Source: Robiginitomaculum sp. (GTDB taxonomy: Bacteria; Pseudomonadota; Alphaproteobacteria; Caulobacterales; Maricaulaceae). From it: a stretch of DNA of 64,000 nt. Position 1 is the first letter of the stretch; every line of letters begins with the position of its first letter. Below the pieces are notes generated by a model. It was not told the origin of the DNA. It searched no databases and was given only the letters and a program-made list of their open reading frames with translations. The position numbers and the translations under genes are program-made. This document shows positions 7,822-18,100 of the stretch, piece after piece. The DNA is taken from the NCBI GenBank assembly GCA_021776595.1, contig JAJFFP010000070.1:1-64000 (forward strand). The letters run 5' to 3'.

Positions 7822-9027
7822 ATGACTGAAGCCTATATTTATGATGCCGTTCGCACCCCGCGCGGCAAAAAGAAAAACGGCTCTTTGCACGAAATTACCG
7901 CGCTGCAACTGGCCACCCAGCAATTAGAGGCCGTTCAGACACGAAATGGTCTGGATACATCGCTTGTTGATGATGTGATTTTAGGCTGTGTAACCCCGGT
8001 TGGCGAAGAAGGGGCGAACATTGCCCGCTCTGCGGTCATCAATGCCGGTTACGCCGAAACCACAGCGGGTTTTCAGATCAACCGCTTTTGCGCCTCTGCC
8101 CTGGAAGCCTGTAATCTGGCCGCAGCGAAAGTGATGTGCGGTGAAGCCGATTTTGTAGTTGCCGGCGGCGTTGAAGCCATGAGCCGGGTGCCCATGGGAT
8201 CTGATGGCGGAGCGATGGGCGTTGACCCGGAAATTGCCTTTGATCATAATATCGTGCCGCAAGGCGTATCGGCTGATCTGATCGCCACCAAATATGGCTT
8301 TTCTCGCGATGATGTGGATGCCTATGCGGTGGAAAGCCAGAAACGCGCCGCGAAGGCCTGGAGCGAAGGCCGGTTCAAGCATTCTGTTGTGCCGGTAAAG
8401 GATCAACTGGGCCTGACCATATTGGACCATGACGAGCACATGCGCCCCGGCACCGATATGCAAAGCCTTGGTGGCCTCAATTCCGCCTTTCAGGCACTCT
8501 CGGAGTTTATCGGCCTCGATAGTGTCGCCATACAGAAATACCCAGAAGTGGAATACCTCAATTTCGTTCATACCGGCGGCAATTCCTCAGGTATTGTTGA
8601 CGGGGCAAGTGCGGTTCTCATCGGCACCAAAGAAGCCGGGATAAAAGCAGGCCTGAAGCCACGCGCGCGGATGAAAGCATTTGCCTCTATTGGCTCAGAG
8701 CCAACCATCATGCTGACCGGCCCCATTACCGTTACCAAAAAAGCACTGGCCAAGGCTGGAATGGATGTGGGCGACATTGACCTTTGGGAGCTTAATGAAG
8801 CCTTTGCCGCCGTGGTCCTGCGCCACATGCAGGCATTTGACATCGACCCGGCGATCATGAACGTCAATGGCGGCGCCATTGCCATGGGCCACCCGTTGGG
8901 GGCCACCGGCGCAATGATTTTGGGCACGGTGCTGGACGAACTGGAACGCACGGACAAACAAACCGGCCTCGCCACGCTCTGTGTCGGCGGCGGCATGGGC
9001 ACAGCAACGATTATCGAGCGGGTGTGA
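7822..9027 (+). CDS. Acetyl-CoA C-acyltransferase (thiolase)
   Basis: 401 residues. The thiolase catalytic set is complete: nucleophilic Cys90 in [11 protein letters not shown], the NEAF loop ([10 protein letters not shown]), the His of [14 protein letters not shown], and the C-terminal Cys in [10 protein letters not shown]. It cleaves 3-ketoacyl-CoA with CoA to acetyl-CoA and a shortened acyl-CoA, the last step of beta-oxidation. A clear ribosome site (AGGAG) precedes the ATG. It probably forms a complex with the FadB-like protein encoded two genes downstream. Confidence 0.92.
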   Translation: MTEAYIYDAVRTPRGKKKNGSLHEITALQLATQQLEAVQTRNGLDTSLVDDVILGCVTPVGEEGANIARSAVINAGYAETTAGFQINRFCASALEACNLAAAKVMCGEADFVVAGGVEAMSRVPMGSDGGAMGVDPEIAFDHNIVPQGVSADLIATKYGFSRDDVDAYAVESQKRAAKAWSEGRFKHSVVPVKDQLGLTILDHDEHMRPGTDMQSLGGLNSAFQALSEFIGLDSVAIQKYPEVEYLNFVHTGGNSSGIVDGASAVLIGTKEAGIKAGLKPRARMKAFASIGSEPTIMLTGPITVTKKALAKAGMDVGDIDLWELNEAFAAVVLRHMQAFDIDPAIMNVNGGAIAMGHPLGATGAMILGTVLDELERTDKQTGLATLCVGGGMGTATIIERV

Positions 9028-9030
9028 TAT

Positions 9031-9276
9031 ATGACTGAGAAGAACCTAAGTCAGTCTTCTCCCGGAGCAAAACGACTCTTGGCTCTTGCTGTCGGCCTAG
9101 GCACAGGTGGGGTAACATTAAGTTTTTTTGCCAACCGTGTTGGAGATGCAACCGCCACAGGGTTGGCCTTACTGGTTTTTATTCTGTCTGCCGCAGCCAT
9201 GGGCGCATTTACTATTAAGAAGAAAAACTTGGAAACATCTGCGAAAAATATTTCCGAAGAGGATAAAGAAACATGA
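9031..9276 (+). CDS. Small two-helix membrane protein, unknown
   Basis: 81 residues with two predicted membrane helices (about 15-32, LLALAVGLGTGGVTLSFF, and about 39-60, TATGLALLVFILSAAAMGAF) and a charged, Lys/Glu-rich tail. I do not recognise a family. It begins three bases after the thiolase stop, and its last codons overlap the FadB-like start (ATGA at 9273-9276), so it is translationally coupled within the operon. A membrane anchor for the beta-oxidation enzymes is one possibility, but nothing in the sequence proves it. Confidence 0.65.
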   Translation: MTEKNLSQSSPGAKRLLALAVGLGTGGVTLSFFANRVGDATATGLALLVFILSAAAMGAFTIKKKNLETSAKNISEEDKET

Positions 9277-11474
9277 AACACTTTACGATTGAAACCGACA
9301 AAGACGGCATTGCACTGGTCACATTTGACAGCCCTGGTGTCACCATGAATGTGCTTTCTGCCGACGTGTTGAACGAGATGGGGGAAATGGTTGATGCACT
9401 GGTCAGGGACGAGGCCATCAAGGGCGCAGTTGTTACCTCCGGCAAAGCCAATTCCTTTTGCGCCGGTGCCGATCTTTCCGGCCTTGGCAGCGTGTTTGGC
9501 GAGATAAAAAAACTATCCGCTGAAGAACGCAGCGCCCGGCTGTATAATGAATTTTTCAAAATCAATGAAGTTTTTCGCAAACTCGAAACTTGCGGCAAGC
9601 CGGTGGCTGCGGCCATTAATGGTCTGGCACTGGGCGGCGGTCTGGAAATTACGCTGGCCTGTCATTATCGCATCGCCGCCAATGATGACCCCAAAATGAA
9701 GCTCGGCCTGCCCGAAGCCATGGTCGGCGTGCTGCCCGGCGGTGGCGGCACCCAGCGCCTGCCACGTCTGATCGGGGCGATGAACGCCTTTGATTTGATG
9801 ATGCAGGGCAAGATGATCAAGGCCGACAAGGCGCTGGCTCTTGGGGTGATCCATGAAACCGCACCGGGTGCAGAGCTTATCGAGAAAGCCAAAGCCTGGG
9901 TAAAGACCAACCCCGATGCCAAACAGCCCTGGGATCTGGAAAAATTTCGCATCCCCGGCGGCGGCCCCTATCACCCCAAAGGCGCACAAACCTTTATGGG
10001 CGTGGCCCCGATGATCCGCAAAAACACCTACGGCAACTACCCGGCGCAGCGCTATATCATGTCCTGCGTTTATGAAGGCCTGCAGGTGGATATTGATGCG
10101 GGTTTGCGCATAGAAGCGCGCTATTTCACGCGCCTGATGCAACGCCCCGAAAGCCGCAATATGATCCGCTCGATATTCCTGTCCAAACAGGCCCTGGACA
10201 AGGGCGGCACCCGGCCAGCGGGTCAGACAAAGGGCGAAATTAACAAAGTTGCCGTCATTGGTGCGGGCTTTATGGGTGCAGGCATTGCCTATGTCACTGC
10301 CATGGCCGGCGTTGAAGTGGCGCTGATAGACGTCGATCAGGCCGGAGCGGATAAAGGCAAGGCCTTTGCCGCCAAGGAACTGGAAAAGCGGGTGTCACGC
10401 AAAAAAATGGACAGGGAAAAGGCCGATGCCATTTTGGCCCGTATTACACCAACCACTGATTACAGCATCATGAAAGATGCCGATCTGGTGGTCGAAGCGG
10501 TGTTCGAGAACCGCGAACTGAAAGCCAAAATTACCAAAATGGCCGAAGAGCACATGCGCGCCGATGCCGTCTTTGGCTCCAACACCTCGACCCTGCCGAT
10601 CTCCGGTCTGGCAAAGGCCAGCAAACGCCCGGAAAACTTTATCGGTATTCACTTCTTTTCGCCGGTGCATAAAATGATGCTGGTCGAGCTGATCGTCGGG
10701 AAGGAAACTTCCGATTACGCCATTTCACGGGCGCTGGATTTTGTGACTAAAATTCGCAAAACGCCGATTGTGGTCTCAGATACCCGTGGCTTTTATGCCA
10801 ACCGCTGTGTTATGCGTTATATTGAACAGGGCATGGCGCTCTTGTCCGAAGGGGTCTATCCGGCACTCATTGAAAATGGCGCGCGCATGGCCGGCATGCC
10901 GGTTGGCCCGCTTTCCTTGCAAGATGAAGTGGCTATCGATCTTGGCTACAAGATCATCAAACAAACCGAAGCCGATCTTGGCCCGCAAGCCATAAAAGGC
11001 CCCACGGCACAAATCCTGATTGCCATGATTGAGAAATATGACCGCAAGGGCCGCAAAAACGGCAAGGGTTTTTATGACTATCTGCCGGATGGCAAAAAAC
11101 GTCTGTGGCCAGAACTTGACCAGTTTGCCCTGCATGGTGTTCTGCCCGAAGATGAGCAGCCCACCCCGGCCTATCTGAAAGAACGTATTTTGTATGCACA
11201 GGCGCTGGAAGCTGCCCGCTGTATGGAAGAAGGCATTGTCAAAGACCCGCGCGAGGCTGATGTTGGCTCAATCCTGGGCTGGGGCTTTGCCCCCTATACC
11301 GGCGGTGTGCTTTCCTACATCGACACCATTGGTGCTGCCGTTTTCGTTGCCCGCGCTGATGAATTGGCGCAGAAAAATGGTGCTGCCTATGCCGTGCCCA
11401 CACTCTTGCGTGAGATGGCCGATCGCGGCGAGACGTTTTATGGCCGCTTCGGACAAGATAAAAAGGCGGCTTGA
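9273..11474 (+). CDS. FadB/FadJ-like enoyl-CoA hydratase / 3-hydroxyacyl-CoA dehydrogenase
   Basis: 733 residues. The N-terminal crotonase domain (about 1-190) has the two catalytic-Glu regions NGLALGGGLEITLACHYRIA and GLPEAMVGVLPGGGGTQRLP. The NAD-binding domain starts at about 325 with IGAGFMGAGIAYVTAMAG. The dehydrogenase His-Glu pair is in IHFFSPVHKMMLVELIV, followed by two C-terminal 3HCDH domains. The protein hydrates enoyl-CoA and oxidises the 3-hydroxyacyl-CoA; the following thiolase step is encoded upstream in the same operon. The ATG overlaps the end of the small membrane protein gene. Confidence 0.93.
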   Translation: MKHFTIETDKDGIALVTFDSPGVTMNVLSADVLNEMGEMVDALVRDEAIKGAVVTSGKANSFCAGADLSGLGSVFGEIKKLSAEERSARLYNEFFKINEVFRKLETCGKPVAAAINGLALGGGLEITLACHYRIAANDDPKMKLGLPEAMVGVLPGGGGTQRLPRLIGAMNAFDLMMQGKMIKADKALALGVIHETAPGAELIEKAKAWVKTNPDAKQPWDLEKFRIPGGGPYHPKGAQTFMGVAPMIRKNTYGNYPAQRYIMSCVYEGLQVDIDAGLRIEARYFTRLMQRPESRNMIRSIFLSKQALDKGGTRPAGQTKGEINKVAVIGAGFMGAGIAYVTAMAGVEVALIDVDQAGADKGKAFAAKELEKRVSRKKMDREKADAILARITPTTDYSIMKDADLVVEAVFENRELKAKITKMAEEHMRADAVFGSNTSTLPISGLAKASKRPENFIGIHFFSPVHKMMLVELIVGKETSDYAISRALDFVTKIRKTPIVVSDTRGFYANRCVMRYIEQGMALLSEGVYPALIENGARMAGMPVGPLSLQDEVAIDLGYKIIKQTEADLGPQAIKGPTAQILIAMIEKYDRKGRKNGKGFYDYLPDGKKRLWPELDQFALHGVLPEDEQPTPAYLKERILYAQALEAARCMEEGIVKDPREADVGSILGWGFAPYTGGVLSYIDTIGAAVFVARADELAQKNGAAYAVPTLLREMADRGETFYGRFGQDKKAA

Positions 11475-11494
11475 GCTGGTTCTACGCACTAATC

Positions 11495-11563
11495 GTCATT
11501 CCGTTGCAAAACGGAATCCAGCTTTTAAGCCATAACTGGACCTAAGATTTTCATCGGGGTGAC
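11495..11563. repeat. Paired palindromic REP-like element (copy 2)
   Basis: The left unit GTCATTCCG...CGGAATCCAG (11495-11521) is intact. The right unit CTGGAC...GGGGTGAC (11536-11563) is more degraded. It directly follows the FadB-like gene and precedes a rho-independent terminator. Confidence 0.7.
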
Positions 11564-11595
11564 GAAAGAGGTCGGAGTAACGAGAAAACCAAAAG

Positions 11596-11626
11596 GGCAT
11601 GGGTGCATCCGCATCCATGCCTTTTT
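11596..11626. terminator. Bidirectional rho-independent terminator
   Basis: An 11-pair stem, GGCATGGGTGC (11596-11606) with GCATCCATGCC (11611-11621), has a four-base loop and is followed by five Ts. AAAA immediately before the stem gives a U-run on the other strand. It separates the acyl-CoA operon from the convergent host-attachment-like gene and can serve both. Confidence 0.85.
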
Positions 11627-11647
11627 GTTATCAAAATTGTATCGGTT

Positions 11648-12085
11648 TCAGTATTTTTGCAGCAATTTTTCGATCTTATTGATTGGCTCTCCGGTCAGAT
11701 CTTTGGGAATTTCCGCGACGAGGCGCTTTAATACCTCTTCGTGTAAATGTGGACGTATATTGCCCAATGTGCGTGGATCGGCAATTAACACGAGTTCATT
11801 ATATGCAGCCCCCTGCGCTGCCTTGGATAACCGTTTCGCAAGTTCGGCAGCAAATTTGGCCTCCGCGATCTGGTGCCAGTCGGCCTGCGTCACTGCGCTT
11901 TTCCCGCCAGTCGGATCAGACAGCCGACCAGGCTGGTCTGTGCCTTGCTCATGGGTGGCACTCTGGTCCTTGATGCCATGCTCTATTACCCTGAGATCAA
12001 GGGCGAAAACATCACCCGCATTAACGGTTAAAAGATATTTGGCACCATCGGCTATAACGACCCAGGCATTATGTTTGATTTTCAT
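11648..12085 (-). CDS. Host attachment family protein
   Basis: 145 residues from the ATG at 12085; AAGAGG lies seven bases before it, whereas the longer frame to 12109 has no such site. The start MKIKHNAWVVIADGAKYLL, a polar middle, HQIAEAKFAAELAKRL and NELVLIADPRTLGNIRPHLH then match the family annotated as host attachment protein (first noted in Agrobacterium attachment studies). The fold is thought to resemble translation release factor domains. Its role in a free-living bacterium is unclear. Confidence 0.82.
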   Translation of the reverse strand: MKIKHNAWVVIADGAKYLLTVNAGDVFALDLRVIEHGIKDQSATHEQGTDQPGRLSDPTGGKSAVTQADWHQIAEAKFAAELAKRLSKAAQGAAYNELVLIADPRTLGNIRPHLHEEVLKRLVAEIPKDLTGEPINKIEKLLQKY

Positions 12086-12220
12086 TTTATACCTCTTGTT
12101 TGTGCTCACTTTCCTGTTTTTGATATAGTCATTGTTTTATTTGGTGCCAGCATTGTGGGCTGGTTCTGGCACGACAGATTGCCGCATGGCATTTCAACAA
12201 GCCCCGGAAAGACGCGCTAA
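12071..12220 (+). other. Possible 49-residue membrane peptide ORF
   Basis: An ATG at 12071 opens a 49-codon frame whose second half, VFDIVIVLFGASIVGWFW, would be one membrane helix. It overlaps the start of the host-attachment gene on the other strand and has no clear ribosome site. It could be a gene remnant upstream of coaBC or chance. Apart from it, 12086-12283 shows no feature beyond the coaBC leader. Confidence 0.2.
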
Positions 12221-12283
12221 TACCTTACAGTCTTTTGCACCTCTGCGCTTTGCCAAGTCCAGGCATACGCGTAAGGTGAGGCC

Positions 12284-13480
12284 ATGAACGGGAATTCCAT
12301 AACGATCATTATTGGCGGTGGCATTGCGGCTTATAAATCGCTGGAATTGATCCGGCTTTTCAAGAAGGCCGGTGCACGGGTGCGCGCGGTATTAACCCGC
12401 GCCGGGGCGGAGTTTGTCACGCCTCTTTCGGTCAGTGCGCTTACCGGTGAGCCGGTTTTTGAAGACCTTTTTAATCTCGATGATGAAGCGAAGATGGGCC
12501 ATATTCAGCTTTCCCGCGCCGCCGACTTGATCATTGTTGCCCCGGCCACGGCGGACCTGATGGCCAAAATGGCTAATGGTCTGGCCAATGATCTGGCCAC
12601 TACGCTTTTGCTGGCCACGGATACCCCTGTGCTGATTGCACCGGCCATGAATGTGCGCATGTGGGAACATATAGCCACCAAACGCAATCTGGCGACCTTA
12701 CGAGCAGACGGCATTATGACCGTTGGCCCCGATGAAGGCGATATGGCCTGCGGCGAATTTGGCTTTGGCCGCATGGCCGAACCGGATGCCATCTTTGAAG
12801 CCGCCAAAGCGGCACTTGGTGTGCCCGGACCGTTAGACGGTAAATACATCGTGGTCACTTCCGGCCCCACACACGAGCCGATTGATCCGGTGCGCTATAT
12901 TGCCAATCGCTCCTCCGGGCGGCAAGGGGCTGCCATTGCCGAGGCGCTCGCCCGGCGCGGCGCGCAGGTCAGCTATATCACTGGCCCGGTGAGTATTCCT
13001 GCTCCCAAAGGGGTGGATGTGATCAAGGTGGAAACCGCCGCACAAATGTTTGATGCGGTGAATAATTCCTTGCCCGCCGATGTCACCATATTTGCCGCCG
13101 CCGTAGCTGACTGGCGGGTGGATGGTGCGGGCGCGAGCAAAATCAAAAAACAAAAGGGCGAACTGCCAACCTTCACCTTTGCCGAAAACCCGGATATTCT
13201 GGCCAGCATCAGCGCTTTACCCAAAAAACAACGTCCCAAATTGGTCATCGGCTTTGCCGCCGAAACCGATCATGTGCTGGAAAATGCCCGCGCCAAGAAA
13301 AAACGCAAAAATTGTGACTGGCTGCTAGCCAATGATGTTTCCGGTGATGTCATGGGCGGGACCAATAACCAGATCACCTTGATCAGCGATTCCGGCGAGG
13401 AAAGCTGGCCCATGATGAGTAAAAACGATGTGGCCAATCGTTTGGCAGAAAAAATAATGAAAGCGCTGACAACCCCATGA
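12284..13480 (+). CDS. coaBC: Bifunctional phosphopantothenoylcysteine decarboxylase/synthetase
   Basis: 398 residues, the usual length. The N-terminal CoaC flavoprotein domain has [20 protein letters not shown], the catalytic His in [27 protein letters not shown] and the substrate lid [13 protein letters not shown]. The C-terminal CoaB domain starts near 185 with [20 protein letters not shown] and contains [10 protein letters not shown] and LLANDV. It joins cysteine to phosphopantothenate and decarboxylates the product, two steps in coenzyme A synthesis. The stop overlaps the dut start (ATGA), so the pair is coupled, a gene order common in Proteobacteria. Confidence 0.95.
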   Translation: MNGNSITIIIGGGIAAYKSLELIRLFKKAGARVRAVLTRAGAEFVTPLSVSALTGEPVFEDLFNLDDEAKMGHIQLSRAADLIIVAPATADLMAKMANGLANDLATTLLLATDTPVLIAPAMNVRMWEHIATKRNLATLRADGIMTVGPDEGDMACGEFGFGRMAEPDAIFEAAKAALGVPGPLDGKYIVVTSGPTHEPIDPVRYIANRSSGRQGAAIAEALARRGAQVSYITGPVSIPAPKGVDVIKVETAAQMFDAVNNSLPADVTIFAAAVADWRVDGAGASKIKKQKGELPTFTFAENPDILASISALPKKQRPKLVIGFAAETDHVLENARAKKKRKNCDWLLANDVSGDVMGGTNNQITLISDSGEESWPMMSKNDVANRLAEKIMKALTTP

Positions 13481-13944
13481 CAAACACACCATCACGGCCT
13501 CCATTGGCTGTAAAAACGCTCTCCCATTTTGAAGGTCTGGAGCTGCCCGGTTATGAAACCAGCCTGTCGGCCGGTGCAGACCTGCGCGCGGCATTAAGCG
13601 AAGATGCACCCGTCACACTCAAACCGGGTGAACGGGCATTGATCCCCACTGGCCTTGGCATTGCCATTCCACCGGGTTTTGAGGCCCAGGTGCGCCCCCG
13701 CTCCGGGCTGGCGCTCAAACACGGCCTGACGGTGCTCAACAGCCCCGGCACCATTGATGCAGATTATCGCGGCGAGGTGAAAATCATGCTGATCAATCAT
13801 GGTGATCAAGCCTTTGAAGTCACCCGTGGTATGCGCATCGCCCAATTGGTGATTGCGCCGGTGGTGCAAATGGATTGGGTGAGTGTGTCTGACTTGCCCG
13901 CATCAGATCGCGGCACCGGCGGATTTGGCTCAACGGGCGTTTAG
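13477..13944 (+). CDS. dut: dUTP diphosphatase
   Basis: 155 residues. The five dUTPase motifs are visible in order: [17 protein letters not shown] (about 69-79), [20 protein letters not shown] (with the catalytic Asp), RIAQLVI and the C-terminal P-loop-like [10 protein letters not shown]. It hydrolyses dUTP to dUMP, keeping uracil out of DNA and feeding dTMP synthesis. It is a trimeric enzyme in this family. It overlaps coaBC by four bases and ends just before repeat copy 3. Confidence 0.95.
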   Translation: MTNTPSRPPLAVKTLSHFEGLELPGYETSLSAGADLRAALSEDAPVTLKPGERALIPTGLGIAIPPGFEAQVRPRSGLALKHGLTVLNSPGTIDADYRGEVKIMLINHGDQAFEVTRGMRIAQLVIAPVVQMDWVSVSDLPASDRGTGGFGSTGV

Positions 13945-13958
13945 ATTATTTTTTCTTT

Positions 13959-14024
13959 GTCATTCCGATGAAAATCGAAATCCAGACTACATTCCCACTG
14001 GACACCGTTTTTCAACGGTGTGAC
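13959..14024. repeat. Paired palindromic REP-like element (copy 3)
   Basis: The left unit starts GTCATTCCGATG and ends GAAATCCAG (13959-13985). The right unit runs CTGGACACCG...CGGTGTGAC (13998-14024). It directly follows dut and may act as its transcript end, since cysK is preceded by its own leader. Confidence 0.7.
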
Positions 14025-14107
14025 GATGATTTGAGAAAAATACTTTATGGCTTTGCATCCAGCCAAGAGTCCCCCATATATAAGGCTGTATTACCGGAGA
14101 TACCATC

Positions 14108-15073
14108 ATGACAGAGACACCCGCCAATGCTCCAAATCGGGGACGTATTTTTGACAATATGCCGGCCACTATGGGCAATACGCCGCTGGTGCGCCTTTCC
14201 CGCCTTGCAGAGGCAAATGGCGTAAAGGCAGAAATTCTGGCCAAGCTGGAATTTTTTAACCCGCTGGCCTCCGTTAAAGACCGCATTGGCGTGGCCATGA
14301 TTGATGATTTGGAGGCGCAAGGCGTCCTCAAACCCGGTGGCACCATTGTCGAGCCAACATCTGGTAATACTGGCATTGCACTGGCTTTTGTGGCTGCCGC
14401 GCGCGGTTATAAACTGATCCTGACCATGCCTGAAACCATGTCGGTTGAGCGGCGCAAAATGCTAACCCATTTGGGGGCGAAAATTGACCTCACCCCCGGC
14501 CCAAAAGGCATGCAGGGGGCGCTGGATCGTGCCGAAGAAATTGTCCGCGAAATACCGGGCGCGGTGCTCGCCCGACAATTCTCAAACCCGGCCAACCCGG
14601 CCATTCACGAAGCCACCACCGCTGAAGAGTTATGGGCTGATACCGATGGCCAGCTTGATTATTTCGTCGCCGGCGTAGGCACTGGTGGGACGATTACCGG
14701 CGTGGCTCGCACCTTGAAGCCTCGCCTGCCAGGCCTCAAGATTGTGGCCGTAGAACCCGCCGAAAGCCCGCTTTTAGGCGGCGGTGATCCCGGCCCACAC
14801 AAAATACAAGGCATTGGCGCCAATTTCATCCCTGACAATCTGGACCGTGATCTGGTGGATCAGGTCATTGCCGTCAATTCTGATGAAGCCTTTGAAACTG
14901 CGCGCCTTGCCGCTCGCCTTGAAGGTCTGCCATGTGGTATTTCTTCGGGTGCGGCGCTCAAGGCTGCGCTTGATCTGGGTGCCCGCGATAACATGGCCGG
15001 CAAGCGCATTGTGGTGATTGTGCCCAGCTTTGCCGAACGCTATCTCTCCACACCCTTGTTTGAAGGGGCATAA
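14108..15073 (+). CDS. cysK: Cysteine synthase A (O-acetylserine sulfhydrylase)
   Basis: 321 residues. The PLP lysine is in [19 protein letters not shown] (about 47-65). The substrate loop is [15 protein letters not shown], the phosphate-binding glycine loop [13 protein letters not shown], and the C-terminal [10 protein letters not shown] holds the pyridine-binding Ser region. It makes cysteine from O-acetylserine and sulfide. A ribosome site CGGAG precedes the ATG. It is longer than CysM and has the CysK-type NP(L/A)xSVKDR pattern. Confidence 0.92.
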   Translation: MTETPANAPNRGRIFDNMPATMGNTPLVRLSRLAEANGVKAEILAKLEFFNPLASVKDRIGVAMIDDLEAQGVLKPGGTIVEPTSGNTGIALAFVAAARGYKLILTMPETMSVERRKMLTHLGAKIDLTPGPKGMQGALDRAEEIVREIPGAVLARQFSNPANPAIHEATTAEELWADTDGQLDYFVAGVGTGGTITGVARTLKPRLPGLKIVAVEPAESPLLGGGDPGPHKIQGIGANFIPDNLDRDLVDQVIAVNSDEAFETARLAARLEGLPCGISSGAALKAALDLGARDNMAGKRIVVIVPSFAERYLSTPLFEGA

Positions 15074-15152
15074 CAGGCAAAAGCATATTCCAGTAAAATG
15101 CCCATAATATTGATTTTATCGTCTATTTAGCCTACAGTACAGAGAGTACATC

Positions 15153-18100
15153 TTGTGGGTGCCGATTGTGACTGGCTGGTTTCATAACATACATGCGTGT
15201 TTCCGTAATAGCTTCATTGCGACCTTTGGGTCATTGCTATTGTTATTGCCTAGCCCAAGCAGCGCAGGGAATTCACAGTATTCGCGAGTACGGCAAATAT
15301 CACCACTTGGAATAACCCAGGAAATTCAAGGTGCCGGAAAACCTCTGGCAGATAATGCCAGTTCACGGACTGTTTTTGATATTGTCATCAGTATCCACGC
15401 CAAGGCAGGGCAGGCAAGTTATCCGTCCGGTGATAATGATGCCACGGTGGATTCAGGGTTTTCGGACAACGAACAAAATGCCTATGAAGATATTGTTCAG
15501 TTTTTTGCCGACGGTGTATGCGAAATGAGCAATGGCACCCATCATTTGGGGGAAGTGCGCATTTTCAAACGCGGGAAACGAGCCTCCAGTGCTGATATCG
15601 TCTGGTCAAAAAGTGACTGGCCACGCGCTAATGTTTCTGGCTTTGGTCGCAATGGTAAAAGCATTCTCTTTGGGGATATCTTTCCTTTTGTAGATAAGTC
15701 CAAACCACCAAGACCGATTCCTTATGACGCACTCAATCAGAGCAATCGTGAGGGCGCAGGCTATACTCTGGCGCATGAATGGGGCCATTACACACTTGGG
15801 CTGTTTGACGAATACCAGGGCACAGATAATACTGGCGGGCCATCTTTTCCACGCAAAAGCGACACGCCTCCCTCTTTTCCCGCCATCATGAATACCCAGT
15901 GGGATGCCGCCAATGCGGCGCAGTCGAACCGTTTTCGTTTCCTGAACCTGTCGCAAAAGGATAATTTTTCAAAAACAACCGCCCAGGGACGCACCTATGG
16001 CCGCGCCGACTGGGATATTGTCCAACTATCGACGGATCTGGATGTCAAGGAGGCTAAAAAGGCGGTCGGGAGCAAAACCAGCCGGGTGCACTACACGTCC
16101 CTGAATGGTAAGGGTCCGGCCCCAAAGGGCGACAACCAGACAACGCCGAATTATGTGATTACATTGCCTGCCGGGCGGACGGATTGCCGCCAAGACCTTA
16201 AAATCATCTGGATGGAAGAGAATATCAATATAGCCTTGGCCATTGATACATCGGCCAGTATGTCATTCTCGCTCGGCAATGCCCGGCTGGCAGCCCAGAC
16301 CCTTGTCAATCTTGTTCCCGCCAACAGGACAACCATGGGTCTGCTGCATTTTGCCACCAGTGTAACCACGGATAAATTACTGACACCCATCGTTAATCCA
16401 CCAGGCCCCACCGCCACTGTCCGCAACGAGCTGATTTCAGCGATTGACGGCTATCAGGCCAGCGGTTCAACACAGCTTTTTGATGGCGCGCAGGCGGCAT
16501 TGCAATTGCTGGAAGATTTTCTGGCCGCCAACAGCCAGACTAAAGCCATACGCATGGCCTTTGTTCTCAGCGACGGAAATGACACCAATAGCAAAACCTC
16601 CACGGAAGCTTCAGTTATTGCCAATTATAAGGGAGCCGTCGTGGCCTTGAGTACATTTGGTTATGGAGACGATGCCCCTGGCTCAGTGCTGCGGCGCATG
16701 TCGCGCCAGACCAAGGGGACTTACCGCGAAACGCCCAGAAATTCCGGCACCGTTTTGCGTGCCTTTGTCTCTGCCCTGAACAGGGCTACGGATTTCCAGA
16801 TTTTAAAACTAAAAAACGTTTTCACAGGCACAGGACCTGGCGGACCGGGTAAAAACGCAAGCATGCCGTTTCAGGTGGATTCCACGGTGGGGGACTTGAC
16901 GTTATTCGTCAATTTCAATTTTAGCGACAATTCTAATGTCGCCCTGAGCGTTGATACGCCGTCGGGTCCACTTGCCGCAAACTTTGATTGCAGCGCTGCA
17001 GGAGGGGGGCGGGGCGAAAATATCTGTCGGTTATCTTTGGATGAAAGCGCCGTTGCCGCAGCGGGTACCGGTGCGTGGACCATCAATGCCACAAACAATA
17101 TAGGCGGTGATCTGATATTTGACTTCACCACTCTGACCAATCCCAAAGATGGTGAAAGCTATGATGTAACTGTGGAAACCGCCGGCAATAATGAACTTTC
17201 CTATCCAGATCCCATTCCGGTTACCGCCGCCATAAGTAAAGGTGGGCGCCCGATTACCGGTGTCACGGTTGAGGCTACCCGGAGCGCCCCCGCGACAGGC
17301 GGCGGTGTCTTTTCCTCGCCTCCGGCACCGACTCCTTTTGCCATGAATGACCAGGGCATTGATGGCGATGCGGTGGCGGGTGACGGCATTTACACGGTGT
17401 TACTGGATTATTCCGGCGTTCCGTTTAGCCCGGTTATTGGCCCGCAAACGATAAATGTTACCGTCACCAACCCCAACAACACCGCCGTCTTTACCGACAC
17501 TGGTTTCAGTCCGGCACATGGCTACCCGTTTATTGCGCGAAACGCTCAGGGATCTCTTGGACCGAATGGAGAAACATTTCCAGCTCCAGCCAACGCGCCA
17601 GTGGGCGAAGATTTTAACCGCAGCGGTTCGGTGCAGATTACTTTGTTGGACAATAACGCTGACAATCATGGCGATAATACTGGCATGGCAACTCCGCTGT
17701 TCGATGACAACGTGCCGATCAAGGGCCGGATCGACAGCGCCGGTGATCTTGATGTGTTTCAAATCGCCACGCCCGACACCAGTCACGATCTGACGGTGCG
17801 GGTGTTTAACATGGCGTTGGGCATGACACCCAAAGTTACCGTGCTGGATTCCAGCGCCATGAACGAGCTGGCTTCGGGAACTGTGTCCACTTCGCAAAGC
17901 CAAAACGGTTATGTCCGCCTGTCCATCCCCAAGGAAAACCTCAGTGGTGGTATTTTCATTATTGTTGAACACACGGACCCTGCGGCCAGCATGGGCAATT
18001 ACGAAATCAGTGCCGGGGGTGCCATTGAGGGCGATACCATCACGCCTGCGCCGGTGCTGGTCTCGGCAATTTTACCATCCAGTCGATCCGTGCAAACAGG

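Noticed and set aside
11559-12128. 189-codon plus-strand ORF
   Set aside because: Covers the terminator and the antisense of the host-attachment-like gene, which has a ribosome site and family motifs.
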